A DNA stretch of 64,000 nucleotides from Nonlabens sp. YIK11 (GTDB lineage Bacteria > Bacteroidota > Bacteroidia > Flavobacteriales > Flavobacteriaceae). The position numbers were made by a program, and so were the translations under genes. The notes below the pieces were generated by a model. The model saw only the letters and a program-made list of their open reading frames with translations, made no database searches and was not told the DNA's origin. The stretch is from contig NZ_LBMJ01000001.1 of assembly GCF_001413925.1 (NCBI RefSeq), forward strand, positions 1,259,001-1,323,000, given 5' to 3'. Shown here piece by piece: positions 32,156 through 41,275 of this stretch; within the stretch, counting starts at the first letter, position 1, and every line of letters begins with the position of its first letter.

Positions 32156-32713
32156 ATGAACATGAAATATTACCTAATCACAAGCATGCTACTTTTTTTA
32201 ATCGCATGCCAAAACAATAGTCATACTGACCCCAACGAGCATATTTCTTCAGACCAACCCATACAGAGATACAATGGTGAATTGTTGAGGGTAAGTGACA
32301 TTACCTATGCCTGCGACCATTTAACGGAAGATAATATCAAAAAATGGTACGGTCTAGAAAAGATAGTATGGCTTTCAAAGCCTAGCAATCAAGGTCTTGA
32401 AAACTCTTGCAGTGCGGCATTCTATGCTGGGACGACAGACACAGATGTAGGGATACAAGTGTACGACTATCCGTCTTTGGAAAAATTAAACACAGATCTG
32501 GAAGTATTGCAAGAAATGCAAATGGAACGTGTTCAAGGCTTAGGCTATCCAGCTTTCTGGTATGGTGGGAACGTATATCAAAAGTCACTTACCCTTTTCT
32601 ATAAGGGATTGAAGATAGTAGTTACACAACCTGCCCGTGATTTCTATGATGAGGCTACTCACAAAAAAAGATCCATCCAGATCGCAAGGGAATATTTAGC
32701 AACTTTTAATTAA
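32156..32713 (+). CDS. Hypothetical lipoprotein
   Basis: The protein has 185 residues. The lipoprotein signal MKYYLITSMLLFLIACQNN (lipobox LIAC) begins at the second ATG (32162); the first adds two residues. The mature domain has paired Cys (ITYACDH, ENSCSAAFY) that may form a disulphide, and a ferredoxin-like pattern (VGIQVYDYPSLEKLNTDLE, GLGYPAFWYGG). It sits between a secreted protein and another lipoprotein on the same strand. No specific function can be assigned. Confidence 0.75.
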   Translation: MNMKYYLITSMLLFLIACQNNSHTDPNEHISSDQPIQRYNGELLRVSDITYACDHLTEDNIKKWYGLEKIVWLSKPSNQGLENSCSAAFYAGTTDTDVGIQVYDYPSLEKLNTDLEVLQEMQMERVQGLGYPAFWYGGNVYQKSLTLFYKGLKIVVTQPARDFYDEATHKKRSIQIAREYLATFN

Positions 32714-32721
32714 ATACAATC

Positions 32722-33798
32722 ATGAAATCAATAGACCTAAAATTCAAAAATCAATTTTTATACTCATACCTCTTCATACTTGGTATGGTAACATTCTCCT
32801 GCAGTAATGACGACGATGCTGCTGCGGTAGATCCATCACCAGAGCTTGTTATTTTGGCAGCAAAAGATGTAAATGGAACTGAAATAGTGAGCATCAAAAG
32901 TGAATCAGAGACAATACCTTTAGAAATGCTACCAGATAATAACGTGAGTGCCATGACAGTTGACAATGGCATTGTTTATACCTCTGGTTACTATAAAAAC
33001 AATAATGAATGGAATGGAGTGTTTTGGCAAGGTACAGCCGCACAACGTTTGACTGACACTGGAAACCGAGTATACACCGTAGACATTGCCATAGATAAGG
33101 GCGATATTTATATTGCTGGTCGAGAAATTGTTCCTGGAACAAGTAACCTTGCTAAGGTCTGGAAAAATGGTGTTTTAAAGGATTTGGAAACTCCATCATT
33201 TGCACTGTCTATACCGAATGCCATCGCGATTAAAGGTGGAGAGTCATATACTTGTGGATACATCAGGCCTACTTTGGGAGGTTCTTCCAGAGCTGTCATC
33301 TGGAAGGACCAGATGCTTATGGAACTTCCTGGTAACCCAAATGCTGTTTCGGCCGATGCTAGGGCTATCGTAGTTGCCGGCGAAGATCACTATGTGGCTG
33401 GATACGAATCAGACCAATCATCCTCAATAGGAAAGATATGGAGGAATGATCAATTGCTATATAGTATTAGAATTCCTGAAGCGAGCTTGGTTTTGGAATC
33501 GATAGATGTTTACGAAGGAGATGTTTACACCATAGGTAGGACTTTGTCTACGGATGGTTCAGGAGTTAGAACCCTGCAATATTTTAAAAACAACGTATCT
33601 GTCGCAGTATTGGCCCAAAGTGCTACAAGCGCTAACGCGATAAAGATAAAAGTGATCGATGGTGATGTATATTGCTTGGGCATTTATAGAGATGCGCAAG
33701 ACAATCTAGTTTCTACGATCTGGAAAAATGGAGTAGAACAAGAGTTTCCTTATTTGGATTCTCAAGAGTTGATATATGGCTTTGATTTCTACAGATAA
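32722..33798 (+). CDS. Lipoprotein with propeller-like repeats
   Basis: The protein has 358 residues. The signal sequence ends in lipobox VTFSC (near residue 27), followed by SNDDDAAA, a typical surface-export Asp-rich tail. Six or so repeats of about 50 residues contain (V/I)WKNG-type turns (VWKNGVLKDLE, IWKDQMLMELPG, IWRNDQLLYS, IWKNGVEQEFP) alternating with GDIYIAG or GDVYCLG strands. They suggest a beta-propeller. Function unknown. It is followed by an extended palindromic hairpin at 33821-33854. Confidence 0.8.
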   Translation: MKSIDLKFKNQFLYSYLFILGMVTFSCSNDDDAAAVDPSPELVILAAKDVNGTEIVSIKSESETIPLEMLPDNNVSAMTVDNGIVYTSGYYKNNNEWNGVFWQGTAAQRLTDTGNRVYTVDIAIDKGDIYIAGREIVPGTSNLAKVWKNGVLKDLETPSFALSIPNAIAIKGGESYTCGYIRPTLGGSSRAVIWKDQMLMELPGNPNAVSADARAIVVAGEDHYVAGYESDQSSSIGKIWRNDQLLYSIRIPEASLVLESIDVYEGDVYTIGRTLSTDGSGVRTLQYFKNNVSVAVLAQSATSANAIKIKVIDGDVYCLGIYRDAQDNLVSTIWKNGVEQEFPYLDSQELIYGFDFYR

Positions 33799-33820
33799 CT
33801 ATTAAAATAGACGGTGATTT

Positions 33821-33854
33821 TTGGGATTGCGCTTTCGCGAAAGCGTAATCCCAA
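33821..33854. terminator. Extended palindrome, probable bidirectional terminator
   Basis: The 14-mer palindrome core (33831-33844) is flanked by TTGGGATT and AATCCCAA, so 34 bp form an almost perfect inverted repeat (17-bp arms with one mismatch). It lies between a plus-strand gene ending at 33798 and the minus-strand trp cluster ending at 33963. It could end transcription from both sides. The U-tracts are weak (TGATTTTT on one side, TGTCATTTTT on the other). Confidence 0.6.
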
Positions 33855-33962
33855 CTGTCATTTTTACAAGTATTCATAACTTTTGGAGGTCTAAGCAAAT
33901 GGAGCTATGTAGTTAGATTTCTACCGAAAAGGAAACTATCTACCTTTTAAAAGGCTTTAGGT

Positions 33963-34226
33963 TCATTTACTTTTCAATTGCTCTAGATAGTCTCTCCAGA
34001 CTTTCTCAGCAGCTTTCATGTCATCATTGCGATGCGGGTGATGCTTGGATCGCTGCTCCATAGTGACACAAATTTGCTTGGCATGGTTTTGATCGATCTC
34101 ACCGTTTTCTAGTAAAGCCTTGACTTTTTCAACGCTTTCTTCAGCTTTCTCTTTGCTTGCAAAACCCAATCCCTCAACGGTGGTTTCTGGATTATCGTCG
34201 GTGTATAGGTTTTCTGAATCAGCCAT
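33963..34226 (-). CDS. Small charged protein downstream of trpA
   Basis: The protein has 87 residues: acidic at the N-terminus (ADSENLYTDDNPETTVEGLGFA), then helical and Lys/Glu/His-rich (KEKAEESVEKVKALL, KQICVTMEQRSKHHPHR). It starts 4 bp after the trpA stop, so it is the last gene of the trp transcript. No transmembrane segment or known domain was recognised. It may be a helical bundle protein unrelated to tryptophan synthesis. Confidence 0.8.
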   Translation of the reverse strand: MADSENLYTDDNPETTVEGLGFASKEKAEESVEKVKALLENGEIDQNHAKQICVTMEQRSKHHPHRNDDMKAAEKVWRDYLEQLKSK

Positions 34227-34230
34227 AAAA

Positions 34231-35013
34231 CTAACCCTTTACAGATTTTACAAACTGCTGTACGGTGCTGGAAATGTCAGTAGCGTTACTTATCTGGCGA
34301 ATAAACTCACTCCCGATGATTGCTCCATCCACGTATTTGCAAGCATCCTTAAAATTTTGGGCATTTTTTATGTTGAACCCAGTCAGTACCGGCGTGTTCA
34401 AATCCATATCTCTCAATTTACCTAGATAATCTGCAGCTGCTGAAAAGTCTGCCTTGGAACCTGTTGTGCTCGCGCTGCTCACCGCATAGATAAAGCCTGT
34501 AGAGTTTTCATCAATCTCACGTATGCGCTTTTCTGAAGTCTGTGGTGTTACCAAGAAAACATTGGAAATGTTATGCTTTTCAAAAGTGTCCTTAAATTCC
34601 ATTTGATAGGAATACATAGGTAGATCTGGAATGATCAATCCATCCACACCTACCGCAGCACAGCGTGCGCAGAATCTATCCAATCCATATTGCATAACAG
34701 GATTCAAATATCCCATGAGCAATACCGGTGTGCTGAAATCTGGATTTTCTGATTTAAACTGATCCAGTTGTGTGAACAGTTTCTCGATGGACATCCCATT
34801 TTCCAGCGCCTTCTTGCTGCTCTCTTGAATAGTTGGGCCATCTGCTAGCGGATCACTAAAAGGTATGCCTATTTCTACAAGATCCACTTTAGAATCTTCC
34901 AAGGCCTTTAAAATAACAGTGGTGTCTTCTAGCTTAGGATAACCAGCGGTGAAAAATATATTGAGCAAGTCCTTAGGTTTGCTAGCAAATAGCTGGGTGA
35001 GTTTGTTCTGCAT
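34231..35013 (-). CDS. trpA: Tryptophan synthase alpha subunit
   Basis: The protein has 260 residues and the TIM-barrel fold. Catalytic Glu is in DLVEIGIPFSDPLADGP and catalytic Asp in DGLIIPDLP. FIYAVSSASTTGSKADFS is the loop 6 region, and TGFNIKNAQNFKDAC follows. It cleaves indole-3-glycerol phosphate to indole for TrpB. It lies 3 bp after trpB. Confidence 0.97.
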   Translation of the reverse strand: MQNKLTQLFASKPKDLLNIFFTAGYPKLEDTTVILKALEDSKVDLVEIGIPFSDPLADGPTIQESSKKALENGMSIEKLFTQLDQFKSENPDFSTPVLLMGYLNPVMQYGLDRFCARCAAVGVDGLIIPDLPMYSYQMEFKDTFEKHNISNVFLVTPQTSEKRIREIDENSTGFIYAVSSASTTGSKADFSAAADYLGKLRDMDLNTPVLTGFNIKNAQNFKDACKYVDGAIIGSEFIRQISNATDISSTVQQFVKSVKG

Positions 35014-35016
35014 GGC

Positions 35017-36192
35017 TTAAAGTTCGTTGAGTTTGAGTTCGCGCATATACGTATCCATATCCTTATCGCCACGACCAGAGAGATTAATCACCACACGATC
35101 GGTTGGCTTTAAATCCAGATCTTTTAGCACAGAAAATGCGTGAGCAGTTTCCAGCGCGGGAATGATTCCTTCCAGTCGACTGCATTCGACGGCTGCTTTG
35201 AGAGCATCTGCATCTGTTACCGCCATGTATTGAGCACGATCAGATACTTTTAACCAAGCGTGTGCTGGGCCTATACCAGGATAATCCAATCCAGCACTAA
35301 TGCTGTGCGGCTCAACTACCTGTCCATCTTTGTCCTGCATCATGATGGATCTACTGGCGTGTAATACACCAGGCGTTCCTAGTGTCAATGTTGCTGCAGT
35401 TTTATCAGTATCCACGCCTAGTCCAGCAGCTTCTACACCTATGAGTTTGACTGATGGATCATCCAAGAAATGATAAAAAGCACCCATGGCATTAGAACCA
35501 CCACCTACACAAGCGATCACATAATCAGGCAAGCCTTGCATTTGTTCTTTGATTTCCTTGGAGATAACACTTTGATAACGCGCTACCATATCTGGATATG
35601 GATGTGGTCCAACGACGGATCCAATAATGTAATGCGTATCTTCAGGATTATTGATCCAGTCGCGCATCGCTTCGTTTGTTGCGTCCTTCAAGGTTTTGGA
35701 ACCGCTCATGGCTGGTCGTACTTCGGCACCCAGCATTTTCATACGGGCAACGTTAGGCGCCTGGCGCTCGATGTCCTTCTCGCCCATGTAGACGATACAC
35801 TTCAAACCTTTGAGAGCACAAACGGTTGCCGTGGCAACGCCATGCTGACCAGCACCAGTTTCTGCAATGATTCTTTTCTTGCCTAGTTTTTCGGCAAGTA
35901 GGATCTGGCCTATGGTATTGTTGACTTTATGAGCGCCCGTATGGCAAAGGTCTTCACGTTTTAACCAGATTTCGGCACCGTATTTTGCTGATAGCCTTTT
36001 GGCTAGGAACAATGGCGTAGGTCTGCCTACATAGTCCTTGAGCAGCTGGTGAAATTCGGTCTGGAACTCCTCACTTTTCTCGATTTTCAGGTAGTTTTCC
36101 TGAAGTTCCTCAATGTTGGGATAGAGCAATTCTGGTATGAATGCACCACCAAATTCTCCATAAAATCCTTTCTCGTCTACTTGATAGCTCAT
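35017..36192 (-). CDS. trpB: Tryptophan synthase beta subunit
   Basis: The protein has 391 residues. The PLP Lys lies in the motif [15 protein letters not shown], the indole/serine site in [14 protein letters not shown], and the phosphate-binding loop in [10 protein letters not shown]. The length and N-terminus ([15 protein letters not shown]) match the TrpB1 class that pairs with TrpA. Its start overlaps the trpF stop by 4 nt. Confidence 0.98.
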   Translation of the reverse strand: MSYQVDEKGFYGEFGGAFIPELLYPNIEELQENYLKIEKSEEFQTEFHQLLKDYVGRPTPLFLAKRLSAKYGAEIWLKREDLCHTGAHKVNNTIGQILLAEKLGKKRIIAETGAGQHGVATATVCALKGLKCIVYMGEKDIERQAPNVARMKMLGAEVRPAMSGSKTLKDATNEAMRDWINNPEDTHYIIGSVVGPHPYPDMVARYQSVISKEIKEQMQGLPDYVIACVGGGSNAMGAFYHFLDDPSVKLIGVEAAGLGVDTDKTAATLTLGTPGVLHASRSIMMQDKDGQVVEPHSISAGLDYPGIGPAHAWLKVSDRAQYMAVTDADALKAAVECSRLEGIIPALETAHAFSVLKDLDLKPTDRVVINLSGRGDKDMDTYMRELKLNEL

Positions 36193-36827
36193 TTTCTCAA
36201 TTTTTCTATGAAACTTTTAATCATCTCGATATTCTTCAATCCAGGTTCATCCTCAAATTGTGAGTTGAGGTCCACACCTAGAAGCATATCGTGCTTTATA
36301 TTTTTGACGACTGTCGCATCGTCTTCAGAAATGCCGCCACTTAACAAAAAGGGAACACTGCCGTTATAAGAGTCGAGTATTTGCCAGTTAAATTTCTTGC
36401 CGCTGCCACCATAATTCTTGGTAGCTGTATCAAAAAGGAAAAATAATTTTCCAGGATACTGTTTTCCCAATTCCAGCCAGTCTTCCAGAGCTTTGAAATC
36501 GAAGTCTTCGTGCATTTGAAATGCCTTGAAAACCTTGATGTCTAATTCCAGTAACGCTTTCGCGAAAGCGGAATCCTCATCACCATGTAGCTGTACCACA
36601 TCTAACTGTAAAGGAATGATATCCTGCAAAATATCTTGAAGCGTAGCATTGACGTAGACTCCAACCGTTCCTTTGTTCATGGTGAGTTGCTCGATATGAG
36701 ACTTTTGAGCATCATCCACGTATCGCTTGCTCTTAGGATATCTTATGATGCCCATAAAGTCAATGTCCAACTGCTGCAGTGCATTGATGTTTTCAGTTTC
36801 TCGCATGCCGCATACCTTGATCATCAT
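36189..36827 (-). CDS. trpF: Phosphoribosylanthranilate isomerase
   Basis: The protein has 212 residues. The catalytic Cys is in KVCGMRE, the QLHGDE motif is present, the catalytic Asp is in [15 protein letters not shown], and LSGGI and [11 protein letters not shown](L)K follow. It is a stand-alone TrpF, not fused to TrpC. The palindrome at 36556-36569 encodes AFAKA in [12 protein letters not shown]. It overlaps trpC by 4 nt and trpB by 4 nt. Confidence 0.97.
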   Translation of the reverse strand: MMIKVCGMRETENINALQQLDIDFMGIIRYPKSKRYVDDAQKSHIEQLTMNKGTVGVYVNATLQDILQDIIPLQLDVVQLHGDEDSAFAKALLELDIKVFKAFQMHEDFDFKALEDWLELGKQYPGKLFFLFDTATKNYGGSGKKFNWQILDSYNGSVPFLLSGGISEDDATVVKNIKHDMLLGVDLNSQFEDEPGLKNIEMIKSFIEKLRK

Positions 36828-37627
36828 GACTGTATCGCTATTATAAATTCGCTACAACTATGACCTGGATCGTTGGTTTTCATGAAGTTTTCACCTATCA
36901 AAAATCCTTTATATCCCAATCCAGCCAATTCCTTTACTATCGCCGGATCTGAAATTCCGCTTTCAGAAATGGCCAAAACGTCTTCAGGAAAATGGGGTAG
37001 CAGGTCTTTGCTGTTTTGGATATCAGTTTTGAAGCGTTTTAAGTCGCGATTGTTGACACCTATCATGAATTTACCGATCAATAAGGACTCTGTTAGGTGC
37101 TTCACGCGATTTAATTCTTCCAAATCATGTACTTCAAACAATATGTCAAGCTGCAGATTAAGTGCTTCTGCGGCCATGGTCTTCAATTCCTCATCATTGA
37201 GGCAGGCAGCGATAAGCAAGATAGCATCTGCGCCATAGGCTCTGGCCTCATGAATTTGATATAGATCGATCATAAAATCCTTGCGCAGGATAGGGATATC
37301 AACGCTTTCCCTGGCGTCTATAAGATCTTGTAGCGTACCACCAAAGAAGGGTTCATCAGTCAAACAACTGATCGCGCTTACACCTGCGGCCTCATATCCT
37401 TTTACCACCTCTTTAATAGTTGCTGGGCAATTAAAAGAACCTTTTGATGGGCTTTGTCGCTTATGCTCTGCTATGATCCCACTACCGTTGGCGATCGCAT
37501 TGCGCATTGAGATGGTCCTTCGAAGGTAATGTGGCATTTGTCGTAGATCATCTAAAGAAACTTTTGCCTTGCGTTTTACGAGGTCTTCTCGTGTTTGATC
37601 GGTTATTTTTTTAAGTATGTCTTCCAA
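36824..37627 (-). CDS. trpC: Indole-3-glycerol phosphate synthase
   Basis: The protein has 267 residues. Motifs include IIAEHKRQSPSKG, ISCLTDEPFFGGTLQDL, ILRKDFMIDLYQI, GVNNRDLKRFKTD, and the C-terminal SESGI and FLIGENFMK. No ATG is available near the family N-terminus; the start is a TTG at 37627 (first residues read MEDILKKITDQT). It lies 55 bp after trpD. Confidence 0.96.
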   Translation of the reverse strand: MEDILKKITDQTREDLVKRKAKVSLDDLRQMPHYLRRTISMRNAIANGSGIIAEHKRQSPSKGSFNCPATIKEVVKGYEAAGVSAISCLTDEPFFGGTLQDLIDARESVDIPILRKDFMIDLYQIHEARAYGADAILLIAACLNDEELKTMAAEALNLQLDILFEVHDLEELNRVKHLTESLLIGKFMIGVNNRDLKRFKTDIQNSKDLLPHFPEDVLAISESGISDPAIVKELAGLGYKGFLIGENFMKTNDPGHSCSEFIIAIQS

Positions 37628-37682
37628 GGTGGTCGTTGGTATAAAGTTTTAAAGTATTCTTCCGTAATGGTGGAAACCTGCG

Positions 37683-38675
37683 CTATTGAAGGCTTAGCAA
37701 TTTTTCAAAACACTCGAGTGCTTTCCCAGATTCCAGTGACTCACGCGCCTTACCAACAGCTTCTATCAAAGAAACTTGCTGAGCAACAGCAATGGCTGTG
37801 GCCGCGTTTGCCAGTACCACTGACTTTTGAGCATCAGTAGCATTATTTTCCAAAACGTTTTTAAATATCGTAGCTGCTTCTTCCAGCGACTCACCGCCAG
37901 ATATTTGCTCTAAAGTTAGTTGAGGCAAGTCAAAATCTGCTGGCTTGACATCAGTGACACCATTGTTGCCCGCGATTCTTGTTTTTCCCGTCAAGCTCAC
38001 CTCATCATAACCATCGTGTGCATGGAGTATGGCGTATCGTTTTCCTTCTTCGTTTTGGAAAAGATATTCGTAATTTCTGGCCAGCTGTAAATTGAAGACA
38101 CCAACACTTTGTAATTTAGGTCTCGCAGGATTCACCAACGGCCCTAACATATTGAAAAACGTTTTGATTCCTAGTGCTCTTCTTATAGGCGCTACCGCTT
38201 TCATCGCTGGGTGAAACAATGGTGCATGAAGAAAACAGATGTTTGACTCGTCAATTTGCTTCTCTAGGGTGCCAAAATCATTAGTGAATTTAAAGCCCAT
38301 GGATTCCATTACGTTACTGGAACCGCTCACTGAGCTTACTCCATAATTACCATGCTTAGCCACCTTAACTCCAGCGCCAGCCGTTACGAAACTTGCGAGT
38401 GTGCTTATATTGAAGGTATTCTTACCATCGCCACCGGTACCACACAAATCTATAGGATTGTACTTCTCTAGATCTATCAGTAAGGCCTGCTCCAACATGG
38501 CGTCACGAAATCCGGCCAGCTCATCCACGGTGACGCTGCGCATTCCATAAACCGTAAGGAAAGCAGCAATTTGGGAATCGTTGACCTCACCTGCGGTGAT
38601 GGCAGTAAGGATGTCGTGAGCACGCTTTCGCGAAAGCGTTTTGTGTTCAAATAATTCGTTGAGTATTTCCTTCAT
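37683..38675 (-). CDS. trpD: Anthranilate phosphoribosyltransferase
   Basis: The protein has 330 residues. The PRPP site is in DLCGTGGDGKNTFNIST, with KHGNYGVSS and SVSGSSNVMESMG following, then the Mg-site ALGIKTFFNMLGPLVNPA. The palindrome at 38624-38637 encodes LSRKRA near residue 15 in the N-terminal helical domain. It begins 1 bp after the trpG stop codon. It is not fused to trpG. Confidence 0.97.
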   Translation of the reverse strand: MKEILNELFEHKTLSRKRAHDILTAITAGEVNDSQIAAFLTVYGMRSVTVDELAGFRDAMLEQALLIDLEKYNPIDLCGTGGDGKNTFNISTLASFVTAGAGVKVAKHGNYGVSSVSGSSNVMESMGFKFTNDFGTLEKQIDESNICFLHAPLFHPAMKAVAPIRRALGIKTFFNMLGPLVNPARPKLQSVGVFNLQLARNYEYLFQNEEGKRYAILHAHDGYDEVSLTGKTRIAGNNGVTDVKPADFDLPQLTLEQISGGESLEEAATIFKNVLENNATDAQKSVVLANAATAIAVAQQVSLIEAVGKARESLESGKALECFEKLLSLQ

Positions 38676-38676
38676 C

Positions 38677-39252
38677 CTAGAGTGTTGCTAAAAAGTTTTT
38701 GAGCATGGTTTTTCCCTGTGGCGTCATCACGCTTTCTGGGTGAAATTGTACTCCGTAAATGGGTAGATCCTTATGCTTCAAGGCCATGATCTGCCCGTTT
38801 TCATCTCGGGCGGTGATTTGAAGTACGTCTGGGAAATCAGATTCCTGGGCGTTCCAGGAGTGATAGCGACCTGCTTCAAATTGTTGGTCCACATCATTAA
38901 AGAATGCACTATTGTCGTGCTCCATAATAGTGGCGATACCATGGTAGACTTTTTCTAGATTGATAATCGTACCGCCGAAGGCTTCTGTAATGGCCTGGTG
39001 TCCCAGACAAATCCCCAAAATGGGAACCGTGTCTTTTACCGTGTCGATAATCTCCATCAATTTCCCAGCTTCTCTGGGAATGCCGGGACCAGGTGAAAGG
39101 ATGATGGCGTCGTAGGCTAAACATTCTTTTGGTGCAATCTTATCATTCCTCATCACGGTGACATTTGCCTCAAGATCTTCCAGATAGTGGACGAGATTGT
39201 AGGTAAATGAATCGTAATTGTCGATGACTAATATGTTGGGTTTATTATTCAT
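38677..39252 (-). CDS. trpG: Anthranilate synthase component II (glutamine amidotransferase)
   Basis: The protein has 191 residues. The N-terminus is ILVIDNYDSFTYNLVHYL, with ILSPGPGIP, the nucleophile Cys in GICLGHQAI, and the catalytic His-Glu in GVQFHPESVMT. It supplies ammonia to TrpE. Unusually it is separated from trpE by a lipoprotein gene, whose end overlaps the trpG start by 8 nt. Confidence 0.97.
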   Translation of the reverse strand: MNNKPNILVIDNYDSFTYNLVHYLEDLEANVTVMRNDKIAPKECLAYDAIILSPGPGIPREAGKLMEIIDTVKDTVPILGICLGHQAITEAFGGTIINLEKVYHGIATIMEHDNSAFFNDVDQQFEAGRYHSWNAQESDFPDVLQITARDENGQIMALKHKDLPIYGVQFHPESVMTPQGKTMLKNFLATL

Positions 39253-39730
39253 TGATAATAAATTTCCCGTATTCGTCTACTGTGGCCGTAGTAACGGTAC
39301 CATCGGCACAAGTGGTAGTTATGTTGAGCTTGCCATCAATGACACCATTACAATTCAAATCTTTCACGGAACTTGCCATCACATAGGAATCAATAATCTT
39401 AAAATCTTTACTGAATGAGCGTAATACAAATTCAAAGGAAGTGCCCTTAGCATTCATATATTTTCTAAGAATCACTCTTATCTCAAATTTATCGGACTTG
39501 TAGATCTGTTTTCCTTTAGAAATCTCTGCACCCAACACCTTGTAGTAATCTTCTTTAGAAAAGTAGAAGTAGCTACTATCTCTTATGATTTCAAAAGGCA
39601 TATTGGGAACAAACTCAACTTTATCTCCAGCTTCTTGTTCAATAATGTCCACTTTAAATATGGGTTTATCATTTGAGCAGGACGCCAATATTCCAATTAT
39701 ACCTATCAGAGTTAATAATCTCATTTTCAT
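39245..39730 (-). CDS. Lipoprotein encoded between trpE and trpG
   Basis: The protein has 161 residues. The lipoprotein signal MKMRLLTLIGIIGILASCSNDK has lipobox LASC. The mature part is beta-rich, with no recognised domain (IEQEAGDKVEFVPNMPFEII, YDLNCNGVIDG-like Asp/Asn loop VKDLNCNGVIDGKL, TTTCADGTVTTATVDEYGKF). It overlaps trpE by 4 nt and trpG by 8 nt, so it is translationally embedded in the operon. It has no known role in tryptophan synthesis. It may be a recent insertion that kept operon reading, or an envelope protein tied to tryptophan status. Confidence 0.85.
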   Translation of the reverse strand: MKMRLLTLIGIIGILASCSNDKPIFKVDIIEQEAGDKVEFVPNMPFEIIRDSSYFYFSKEDYYKVLGAEISKGKQIYKSDKFEIRVILRKYMNAKGTSFEFVLRSFSKDFKIIDSYVMASSVKDLNCNGVIDGKLNITTTCADGTVTTATVDEYGKFIINE

Positions 39731-41133
39731 TTCAAATTTGCTTGTTGGATTGCCTTTCTCAAGGCATTTGTTTTATTGTAAACTTCTTGGGTCTCGTTTT
39801 CTAGATTGCTTTCCACAACTACTCCAGCACCAGCTCTAAATTGCATCTTATTATTACTGGATAGAATGGTTCTTATGACGATGGCATGGTTGAAACTACC
39901 ATCAAAACCTAGGTATCCTATAGCGCCACCGTAAAATTGTCTAGCAGATTTTTCATACTTATCAATAAGCTCCATGGCTCTAAATTTAGGAGCGCCACTT
40001 AACGTTCCTGCTGGAAAAGTATCGCCTATAAGCGGTATACGGTCTTCTTCCTCAATCACACCAGTGACTGTGCTAACCATGTGAATCACATGAGAGTAGA
40101 AATGAATATTTTGATAGTCAGTCACTTGTACTTCACGAGCGTGGCGACTTAAATCATTTCGTGCAAGATCCACCAGCATGATATGTTCTGCCGTTTCTTT
40201 AGGGTCGTTTTTTAATTCTTTGGCGGCAGCTAGATCTGCTGCATCATTGCCAGTTCTTTTGTACGTACCTGCTATAGGCTGGATGCTCGCTTTATCATTT
40301 TTTATGAGTAATTGAGCCTCTGGCGAAGAGCCGAAAATTCTAAAATTTCCATAATCAAAATAGAACAAATATGGGCTAGGATTGATCGCTCGCAATTGAC
40401 GATATACATTGAAGTCATCGCCTTTGTACGCTTGGGTGAACTTTCTGGAAAGTACCATCTGGAAAACGTCACCTCGCTTGCAGTGGTCCTTGCCTTTTTC
40501 TACAAGATGTTTGAAATCGGCATCTGTCATTTCAGATTCTTCTGCGCCATCAGTGAAGAAATCATATTTTGCGATGTCTCTATGCTGTATGATGTTGATG
40601 AGGTTCTCCATTTTTGAAGTACCTTTTTCATAAACGTGATCAAAAACATATAGTTGATTGTGATAATGATCAAAGACCAGCACATTTTGGAATACCTGAT
40701 AATGCACTAATGGGATCGCTTCCTCATCAACGATTTTTTCTTTTGAGAATTCGATATTTTCAAACAGCTGTACCGCATCATAACTAAGATACCCAAAAAG
40801 CCCATTCGTGGGAAAAGGAAACTCTGTCGCTCCAGGATCAAATAGGTTTTTGAAATTCTCAAGCCCTTTTACGAGATTATAATCTGTAGAAAAATTCTGC
40901 TCATCTATCTTACCATCTGGTGTTGCGATGGAGACTTTATCATAGTCAATCTCAAAAGTCGCTACAGGATTACAGCAAATAAAAGAATAGCTGTTACTGC
41001 GTTGCCCATATTCATTACTCTCCAGCAAAATACTGCCAGGATATTTGTCCCGCAGTCGCATGTAAATGCCCACAGGCGTCATCGTATCTGCCAGGACTGT
41101 TTGGTGCGAAGTAGTAGGTTTAAAAACTTTCAT
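39727..41133 (-). CDS. trpE: Anthranilate synthase component I
   Basis: The protein has 468 residues. A chorismate-binding domain occupies the C-terminal 260 residues, with GDVFQMVLSRKFTQ, SPEAQLLIKND, PIAGTYKRTGNDAADLA, EHIMLVDLARNDLSRHA, TFPAGTLSGAPKFRAMELI and AGAGVVVESNLENETQE. The N-terminal part carries the Trp feedback site LLESNEYGQRSNSYSFI. It is the first structural gene, preceded by the trp leader and attenuator. Confidence 0.97.
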   Translation of the reverse strand: MKVFKPTTSHQTVLADTMTPVGIYMRLRDKYPGSILLESNEYGQRSNSYSFICCNPVATFEIDYDKVSIATPDGKIDEQNFSTDYNLVKGLENFKNLFDPGATEFPFPTNGLFGYLSYDAVQLFENIEFSKEKIVDEEAIPLVHYQVFQNVLVFDHYHNQLYVFDHVYEKGTSKMENLINIIQHRDIAKYDFFTDGAEESEMTDADFKHLVEKGKDHCKRGDVFQMVLSRKFTQAYKGDDFNVYRQLRAINPSPYLFYFDYGNFRIFGSSPEAQLLIKNDKASIQPIAGTYKRTGNDAADLAAAKELKNDPKETAEHIMLVDLARNDLSRHAREVQVTDYQNIHFYSHVIHMVSTVTGVIEEEDRIPLIGDTFPAGTLSGAPKFRAMELIDKYEKSARQFYGGAIGYLGFDGSFNHAIVIRTILSSNNKMQFRAGAGVVVESNLENETQEVYNKTNALRKAIQQANLK

Positions 41134-41162
41134 TATATCTTTTTAAATGGAAATAGGCTAAT

Positions 41163-41190
41163 AAAAAAGGCCTGCCGTAAAGCAGACCTT
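41163..41190 (-). terminator. Attenuator terminator of the trp operon
   Basis: On the minus strand AAGGTCTGC (41190-41182) and GCAGGCCTT (41176-41168) form a 9-bp stem (one G-T pair) with a 5-nt loop, followed by TTTTTAT. It lies 24 bp after the leader peptide stop and about 30 bp before trpE. Confidence 0.9.
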
Positions 41191-41214
41191 GTATATTCAT
41201 TCATACGGGTGACT

Positions 41215-41268
41215 TCACGGCTGTTGAGCTATGTTATTCCACCACCAAGTATGATTTGTTCTTTCCAT
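41215..41268 (-). CDS. trpL: Trp operon leader peptide
   Basis: The 17-residue ORF MERTNHTWWWNNIAQQP has three consecutive TGG codons, ending in TGA. It is placed between a strong promoter and a terminator hairpin, as in classical Trp attenuation. The ATG is 7 nt from the -7 box, the same as in the his and asn leaders. Confidence 0.93.
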   Translation of the reverse strand: MERTNHTWWWNNIAQQP

Positions 41269-41275
41269 TGAAGTG

